Source: Sipunculus nudus (lineage: Eukaryota > Annelida > Sipuncula > Golfingiida > Sipunculidae). Taken from it: 64,000 nt of DNA. The notes below the pieces were generated by a model. That model searched no databases, was not told the DNA's origin, and saw nothing but the letters and a program-made list of their open reading frames with translations. This document shows, piece by piece, positions 1 through 9,031 of this stretch. Position 1 is the stretch's first letter. Every line of letters starts with the position of its first letter. A program made the position numbers and the translations under genes. Where the stretch lies: contig CM049318.1 of NCBI GenBank assembly GCA_026874595.1, forward strand, positions 32,807,956 to 32,871,955. The letters are read 5' to 3'.

Positions 1-1014
1 AATTTTTGATTTCCAGATGTAGCTACCAAAATATATATCACTTTTCTCTCATAGCCGTCAACCTTTCCCCCAAATGAAAACTTAGACATCATGATTCCTC
101 AGTGCTGTTATAAAATAAAAATAATACAATTTTAAAGGTTTTTCTTGTGCCCTTCTACTCAAAACCCTTACCTAAAACACACATGGGAAAGTAGAGGCTA
201 ATACGACTTGTACATGGTACACTTTTTAGTCTCAAACCATGCAAGGGGAGGTTGTCCACCACGACACACTGGTGCTGACTCAAAACCCCTCTTGGATATC
301 CCGGTGCCCACAGGTTACCGACTGTAACAAATAATGTAGACTGATTGGCACTGTAACCTCACATACCAGTGATATTTGAGGTTAAATGTTTCAAAACCAC
401 AATCTTTAACACATCACTCATTTATCCAAATCCAGAAACAACTGCATGTGCTCATTCCGTAGTATGGTTTCATTTTATGATTTTTACTAACATATAATAC
501 ATATATGTTATCAGACGTCATAGTATATCAGCCGATCTTTGACGAAATATACAGCCATACGTTATTTAGTACATATTAAACCCAGCTATTAATATATATT
601 TCTGTTTCTAATTCTCTTAGATAAACAGAACCACGACCTCATATTTTATTAATTCTCTCCAAATAAATATACATATTTTACAGATAAGATAAAAGTTATA
701 TGATTCTGCAAATGCAAGTGCATCACCGCTGAAATAACGTGGTGTATAAGCATAAATTTCCACTCTTACGGCATAGGACTTGTATTATATCCATATATAG
801 ACAGTGTTGTATAAAATAGCAATAATCACATATAGAATTGTTCGTCCTGCTGAGCAATCAATCGATTAAATTAATAACCTTCAGTTAGTATTGCCTGGTC
901 CAAACTGGATAGCAAACTTTCTCAAAATTAAGCTATGAATTTTAGAAAGTTCAATTAAATAAAGAGATTAAGGATTTTTGCGCATAACCATGCTTTGATG
1001 TTTGTTCAACTCAC
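1..1014 (-). other. Intron of gene 1 downstream of WSC exon 2
   Basis: AT-rich DNA matching 21893-22902 of copy B, where it forms the intron between WSC exon 2 and the CTLD exon of gene 2. No reading frame, RNA gene or classified repeat was recognised. Confidence 0.7.
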
Positions 1015-1162
1015 CATAAACTGTTTTAGTATTATATACGGAGTTGACGTCCTTCTTCTTCGAGCACAGAAACTTTTCATTGCACCAATAGCTATTACAC
1101 TTGTCCTCGCGATCCTTTGTAGCAAAGTTGTTGCCGCAGCAACAATGCTCTCTTCTTAAATT
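1015..1162 (-). CDS. Gene 1 WSC exon 2 (second half of WSC domain)
   Basis: Minus-strand exon of 148 nt: acceptor AG at 1164-1163, donor GTGAG at 1014-1010, entry phase 0, exit phase 1. It encodes the Cys-rich second half of a WSC domain: a CCCG run, later single cysteines, and the closing 'VNSVYN' that matches the family's terminal s-V-Y signature. WSC domains are putative carbohydrate-binding modules of 8 cysteines. Four cysteines lie in the previous exon and the rest here. The sequence is identical in copy B. Confidence 0.85.
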
Positions 1163-4100
1163 CTTGATTTGTAAAAAATAGTAATTACATATATCGGGGA
1201 TCGATTTTGTATTTTAACATTAATCTGTAGAGCCATCAAGGGATATAGTCCCCGGGATACATCGATTTAATTGCAAAATTTTATCGTTAATCTTAGGTTT
1301 AATTTCCGTTGTAGTATACTTTGAGACATTAGAAAATGGCAGTCTTAAGTTGCACAGACGGTAGTACTGCCCTTCAGCTGAAAAAAAAAAACAATCCCTC
1401 CCGCTATATCGGTGATTTGCCACAATCATGCCATGCAACCTTCGGATCACAATATTTCTGGAAGGCCTTGGCAGATTTGGATGATCTTGGTATCTAGTTG
1501 TAATGTTTTAAGGATTACCGACATGATAAGCATGGTTTCACGGCCATTTGAGGTCAAAATCAGCGTGAAAGGTGAAGGTCAAGGTCACTTTGAGGCCTTA
1601 AAGGCAGATGTTATCCTCTTCTTGCACGAAATCTCTATATATATTATTTATTTGACACAATCTCACAGTTTCTGTGGAAGATTGATTGATTGAGGTTTTG
1701 ATAAAGGTGTTCATAAAGCATAGTTACTTAGTTCAAGGGCAAGGTCATCAGTTATACAAAACAACTTATAGGGTTAGGTTGATCCATTGATTGATAGTAC
1801 AGACGAGTTTGAGTATGCTTATCTGATTAATTAAGAAGAGATTCTCTTGTTCACTTGCGGAATGAACATACACTTAAAATATTCGAAACCAGTTTCAAAA
1901 CATAAAATTAATTCTTCTTATTCTCGGGATTTTCAAACAGTACCAGCTTCAGCTTTTAAGTCAATGAATAAGTGCTTTTGTGCCCTTTATGGTACTTGGA
2001 GTAACTGCAAAGAAATGAACCATTTTCGGCACACACTACTTCTCAACAAGATTCCGCAGAGAAAAGCAAAGCAAACTCTGTCCAAGCTCAGTTCCTTTGA
2101 CCCCGCCAACCTTCCCCCCTGCCCCTATGTCCTTGAGCAGAAAATCTCCAGGGTCAAACTTCTAAACCATATATCGGCAAATGCAAACCTGTTTCATGAG
2201 GAAAATGATATGGAGGATGATGAAATAAGCGATAAAAATAATTATGAAGAAGAGAGTGATAGTGACAATTGGAGCAGTGTTCAAATCATGTAATATATTA
2301 ACTCACTATACTATAATAATTTAAGCTAATGAGCCTATTCCATGCACATAACAATATACAACTTAGTTTTAATTATAAACTAGAAATTAGATCAATTTCT
2401 TTTCAATTATTTAGGTTATTAGCATAAATTTTAAACCTTTATCTTAAATTTTACCCAACTTCGATCACGGCACTTCTTTCCATTTAACACTGTTGATTTC
2501 ATTTTCACAGCATATACACATGATTATTGAACCTTTTAATATCTGAAATATCAAAGAAATTGATTAAAAATTTCAATGAATTGATTAAGAAAAGTATATT
2601 GTTTTCAATTTTCAAAGACCATGTCATCTTTTTTTTACATCAACCTCACCCAATTCATTGAGTTAAGCCTCGGTCACAACCGGGATACAGGCGTCGTCGT
2701 ACGGCAAGTGTTTTGGGCTATTCCGTGCTGAAGACGCACGGCAACCGTGCGTTTTTCAAATGCCGCATAGATTCCGCAACGACCGTAACTGACAAAAGCG
2801 CAAGCGCTAAAGTTGATGCGGTGGCCGTGCGTCAGGTAGCCACCTACGGCTCCGTATGGGCAACGTACATTACACGTGCGGATGTCGTAGGATACCCGTG
2901 CGATTTTTAACTCCTGCTCGGCTACCCGAGAGACGTACGGCGTACCTACGGCTGTCGTAAAGGGTCTTTGCGGCTTCCGCAAGGTTATCTTGCGGCGTCC
3001 GCAGGGTTAGCTTACTTTACCGGGTGAAGGCAGTGGGAATGAGGTAGACACCGTGCCGTTCCCGCACGTCGGCCGCATAAGTATTCCTCCGGTTTAAAAA
3101 ACCGAACGGTGATCTACGATGTGCGGTGGCTGCAGCGGGTTGTGACCGATGCTATAGTATTCCTGCGGTCCCCGAAACCGTGCGGTACTCTACGGTGTGC
3201 GGTGAACGCAGCGGTTTATGACCGAGGCTTTATACAGCTGTGTTATGTAACCGGATCCAGGCATCTGCCCTAGCTCAGCTTGGATGGGCTTCCGCTCTGC
3301 CCTACCCCCCCCCCTCCCCCCAGGGATGATGTGTCAAGTAGATAAATATTGTAATTTTCTATATGTGATTCATTCTTTTTCAAGACTTTTGCTACATTTA
3401 GGATAATGGATTTATCCATCAAGGTGTTAAAATAATTAAAGTGTACATCTAATTATGTCCAAAGAGTAAACATTGCTACTATATTGTGGATGTTTATAAG
3501 ATGAGGATTTCCTTACATCAGATGAGTAAAAACCTTTGAATATTTTTCACCAGCCCTATTCAGTCGCCTGCATGTCATCCTTGTTGACCTTTCAGGCTAA
3601 TTATACACGCTTCCAGCGGGGAATACTGGGCAGGTAGCTTGCTCTTTGCAGGCCACGTCTGTCCCCAGATGCGAAACCCGCTACCTCTAGTAGTTTTTTT
3701 GGTCAACAACATATCGATAAACAATTATTATTTTTTATTGTTTATAATAACAACTTTAAAAAAATGGAAAAGAGAATTAATAGTTAATGAGTTAACTGAT
3801 GTTGTATGGATCTTGTATGAATGGCCCATAGGACACCAAATAGTAACCTTTGGTTATTGCTACAATTCAAACTCAATAATAAAAAAAAATCAATAAAATT
3901 GATCTATACTTTTAGGGATGATATCAATGATATCAAATCAATGATAGACAAGGCTCCAGTTGATTATATAAACATTATTCTAAATTTACAGGTATTTTCC
4001 AAGTGTTTCAATTTGTTAATTATATTATTTGCAAAATTTAGAAAAAAATAAAATATCTCAAAAATTTAAGATTTTACCCAGACTAATACTAATAACAGAT

Positions 4101-7100
4101 GTCATTATGTTTGACTCATGATATCAAAAGTCATGGCTATAACAGATGTCACATGATACTATGTAAATAATCAAAATTTATATTAAAGATCCCTTTATTT
4201 CCACATCTCCAGATTGCTTCTTGTATAACTTATTGGGTGTTCTTATCCTTGAGGTATTTTTTACATGTGTATTAGTTTTACAGATGAGATTACTTTTCAT
4301 TTTTTATATATGTATTAAATAAAATAAAATAATTCAAATGTGATTAAACAAATCAGAGCTTAAGCAAGATCTAATTATGTCTACAGTGTTAATAATTGTC
4401 CAAAGACTCTTGCTATGTCCAGTGTGTGAACATAAATTAACTTATATTAAATATAAATTCAAGCCGTTTATCCAGTTACTTATGAATCTATCAGTTTAGT
4501 TTTGCTTGATGCAAATGGATGTTTGACACCTTTTAATGGCTCTGCGTGCTTATGAACACAGTCCACGTGTGTCTGTTTACCATAACAAGACCGCGTGACA
4601 GGAACCCGATTGTGAGCCTCAACACGCGATGTTTCAGCCGTCGGAAACATGTATTACATTTTCGGGGACCAGTCAGTCAGGGCACCGCACGATTGACAGT
4701 TGTTGTGGTTGAGTCCCGACCAGACATGGGGTATTCATATTCAGTATTCATATTCATTGTATTCGAATACAGGTATTTTCAGTATTCGTATTCGTATTCG
4801 AATACATTTGTCAAAAGTACAAAAGTATTTGTATTCGTTTTCAAATACATTGCTGAAGTATTCACATTCATGAATACTTTTCATGAATACGTGCAGTATA
4901 CATTAATGTTGTTTTTCCATTTGGAAAAATGTCCCATTATTTCAATAGTGATTGATTTGGACCCACTTAACACATGCACACTAACAATCTTATTTACACA
5001 TTTTGACATTTTATACTTTATTCATATTAAATTAATATTAATGTGTTTATTCTGTCATGCGTATGTACATCTCCATCAGTCAGACCCTCTTTACTTCTAC
5101 ATTTATCCTACACCAATGTTTTTTATACATACTAATCAACAGCTATCTACATGGGACAAGCAACGCTGTCCATATCCTTTGCTCTGTTCCCTTTATGCCT
5201 GATAATGCCACAATAAATTTCCTGTGTAGATGCTGGAGGTAGCTAGGCCTGCATGCTACTAGCCCAAGTCCACTCCAAGTTCAAAGTATTGAAAGCTTAG
5301 TAATTACCTCTGCGTGGTCTAGGTAACAGCCCTGACAGGAATGACAGCTCATTATCTTACTTGACCAAACCTGATGTCCATGCCAGTGTCTTGGTAAACC
5401 TGTTATTCACATAACTGTGAATTGTGTACCTAGATACAGGTACAAGTTAATGGCCCCGACCCTGTTCAATGTACATACTAGCCAACTTTAGACATGATGC
5501 ATGTAGGCAACCCCCTGAATCTATCCTTTGTTGGTTATTGTACATTGTGCTGATAGTATAACGCTGTAATGAACTTCCTGTTAAAGAGGCTGGAGGTTGA
5601 CCAGCTTGCTAGCCAGGTAGCTAGCTACAAAGGCAGCAAGGATGAATGCTTTGTAATTACCCCTGCCTAAGATGGCTAACTGCCCTGTCAGGGGTGACAC
5701 CTTTGTACATGCAATTGACCAAAGCCTGGTGTCCATTTCAAGTACCAGTATCAAATTTGTACCTGGAGTACCTTATACCAGGTACAGGAACTTTGGTTCC
5801 AGGTACAGGTACAAGGTACTTCCTACTCATGACAGCCAGATACAGGTACAGGTACTCTGAATTGTGTACCTAGGTAAATGTACAGGTACAGGTACAAGTA
5901 CCTGGCCCCAACCATGAAAGGAACATTCATTTATATATTTTGTGTAACAAACTACCATAATATATAATACTCCGTCATTATGCGGTTTAGAAATTAATGC
6001 ATACACAGCGGATTACATGAATATTTTTAATTTTGGACTAAAATACATTTTGCAAGTGTGAATATATGATGATTGCAGTTAATAATATTAAACAAAAATG
6101 ATACTTCATGAATACATTTGTATTTGTATTTAAATTCGTATTTGAATACATTTCTGTTTTGGAGTTTTTGTATTCGTATTCGTATTCGTGTAACCATGCT
6201 GTATTCGTATTCGTATTCGAATACATTTCTCCTGTATTCGACCCATGACTGGTCCCGACCGATGTATTATGTTGCCACTTGTGATCCTGCCCGGTCCACT
6301 GTTTTAAATATTTGTTTACAGGAGTAAGCAAACAATTTCAGGACAATATTTTGGGAGGTACACATTTATTTTGAAGGGAAGAAGCTATTCTTCGTGTTAA
6401 TAAGACATGCTTTATAGGTGAATGGGCCCCCTTTAAATTTATGAAACTTGTATGTCTTAGATTCTCAACAATTTTGATTGACTGAAACTGAATAAATACT
6501 CATGAGATACAATTTACATGATAAAACTGACAAAATGGTGTATACTTGTAGCATCAGGCCAATCACTCCATTTCCAAATGTAAATTATTTAAAATAATTG
6601 AAATAAGTCCTCTTCGCAATATAGCAGGATTTCATCCAAACCTTTCATAGCCATGGTTACTTTGTCTGAACCAGTTGGTTCTTATACCTTGTTACAGGTG
6701 TCTGTTTTATTGTGCGCAGGAGTGTTACATGTGTTACATGTTATAAGTTGTTTCGCATACCTGATGACCATGACCTTAAACCACGTTACTTGGCTTTGAG
6801 AACTACTTTATCTGAAACTCATTCAATCAATCTCCCACTGAAACTATGATATAGTGTCAACATAAAAAAAATATATGGAGAACCGGCTTCTGTGGCTCAG
6901 GGGTAGAGCGCAGGACTCAAAGCCGGGAGATCGTGGGTTCAAATATTAGCCGAGGCAGTGAGGTTTTTCACGGTCGGTCCCCACCAAGGGTGAGCGCTCT
7001 GCAGGCTTAATGGGAAGGCTTTACCCCACAGCCGTGTATCAGTCACATACGAGTGCGTTCCTCGGTGTTATGACCCAGCAATGGAGATGATTACACACCC

Positions 7101-8558
7101 AGGACCTGCAGGTGCGGTAGTCACCGGGCCTGGGTGACACCAGGATACAAAAATAAAAATGATAGGAAGCGAGTGCTACCGCCCTGTCAAGTAGTCCCAA
7201 ACCAAAATGGAAACTCTGCAGATGTCCATACTAAGGTTAAGAATTAGATAAGTTAGCATTAAAAATGGAATAAATAAAAAAAATATATAGAGAGATATTT
7301 TGAGCAAAAACAGGTTATCATCTGCTTTTAAGGCCTCAAAGTGACCGTGACCTTGACCTTTGGCCTTGATTTTACCTCTGATGGCCATGAAATCATGCTT
7401 ATAATGTCGGCCATGCTGGAAAACATACAACTAGATACCAAGATCATCCAAATCTGCCAAGGCATTCCAGAAATATTGTGATCCGCAGGTAGCATGGCAT
7501 GATTGTGGCATATCACCGATATATGGGCAGGGGTTGGCTTTTTTTTAGCTGCAGGGCAGAACTACCGTCTGTGCAACTTAAGACTGCCATTTTCTAATGT
7601 CCCAAAATATACTACAATGGAAAATAAACCTAAGATTAACGATAAAATTTTGCAATTAAATCGATGTATCCCGGGGACTAATAGCAGGTTCCAGATAAGT
7701 TTATAGATCATCGGAGCGCATGAGCGTATTTCAAGAAACAGAAACTTGTTTTGTACATTTTTATGGCCTGTTACATTTAAGAGTAAGTGAGAAGACTTAG
7801 CGCAGGACACCAGTTATCAAAGTGTTTTTAAGATATCTTTTGGTTTTATTGGGATATTTCATGAGGGAAAAATCGGTTGCTTACACGTAAAATTGATTTT
7901 GTGGACGATGATGCCATTTCAGGATCAGAGAATTGTTATTTAGGAATTTGCAAACTATTATAATACTAGATCATAGGTAATTTAATAATAAATTCCATTC
8001 CAGACGTTACATTGAATTTGATATTTTCATGTTTTGGTAGAGGATCTGGTTAATTTTGTTTCTGTTTCCGATTACATGGTTTAACGAGAAAGGGGTTTAG
8101 CATCTGATATCTTGCATGATATATCCTTTGACATTGTGGTGGAAGTGCCATTTCTTTATGTTGACATTGATGGCCTCCGCAGTACTAAATGGACCTGACG
8201 GAATTCATGCATTGGTAAAGGACGAAACGGTAATATTGCATTATATTAGTCTTTTAGAGATACAAATGTTGCTTTTATCTTCTGTGCATTATTCCGTTTA
8301 CATATAAAAAGATAATTTATGCAATTTGTGTCCGACCTTTGCCATGCATGCAAACACCAGTATTATATTAATCTGTTTCAATCTCTATTCTCAGGATAAA
8401 AATAACATCAGACATGTTCTACGTAATACTGCTTTCCATGCAATTTGCCTACATGGTTAATGTAAATTATGAAAGATGTTGATGTACACTGTTGAGTCTT
8501 TGATGTTTTAGATCTAAATATAGATTGGTATATTTTGATTTGGCACTGGGCATATTTT

Positions 8559-8649
<91 letters not shown>

Positions 8650-8958
8650 TTTAGTTTTCATGAAAGTATGTGAATAATCCATAACAAATGGAGATATACA
8701 GAGAATCTCTACCCGTCGACTTACCCATGCACCCAAGGAGTAAAACGTGTAATCACGGCAATGATCTTTACAATCCCAGGTCTTCATCACGTTAGTGCAG
8801 CTCTTTTTGAGGAGATAACGTCCTTCTGTACTCGAAGGATAACAGCCCTGGTAGTGGAACGGCCTCTGCTCCTTTTCTCCTAATATGATCAATCTCTAAT
8901 AAATAATCCTCATAAATGTATAGCCTCCTTTATGTAAAGTGTATATAAGCCACTGAAG

Positions 8959-9031
<73 letters not shown>

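Noticed and set aside
2674-2982. 102-codon minus-strand ORF (also at 24562-24870)
   Set aside because: Lies inside the GC-rich MITE and follows its repeated CGTACGG words; no transposase features.
4546-5202. 218-codon plus-strand ORF (also at 26433-27089)
   Set aside because: Crosses the boundary between repeat Y and the hAT insertion and reads through TATTCG hexamers and AT-rich DNA; low-complexity Tyr/Phe/Ser composition.
6882-6960. Possible tRNA gene
   Set aside because: A and B boxes are present, but no acceptor stem or cloverleaf closes. The downstream body and flanking duplication identify it as a SINE head.
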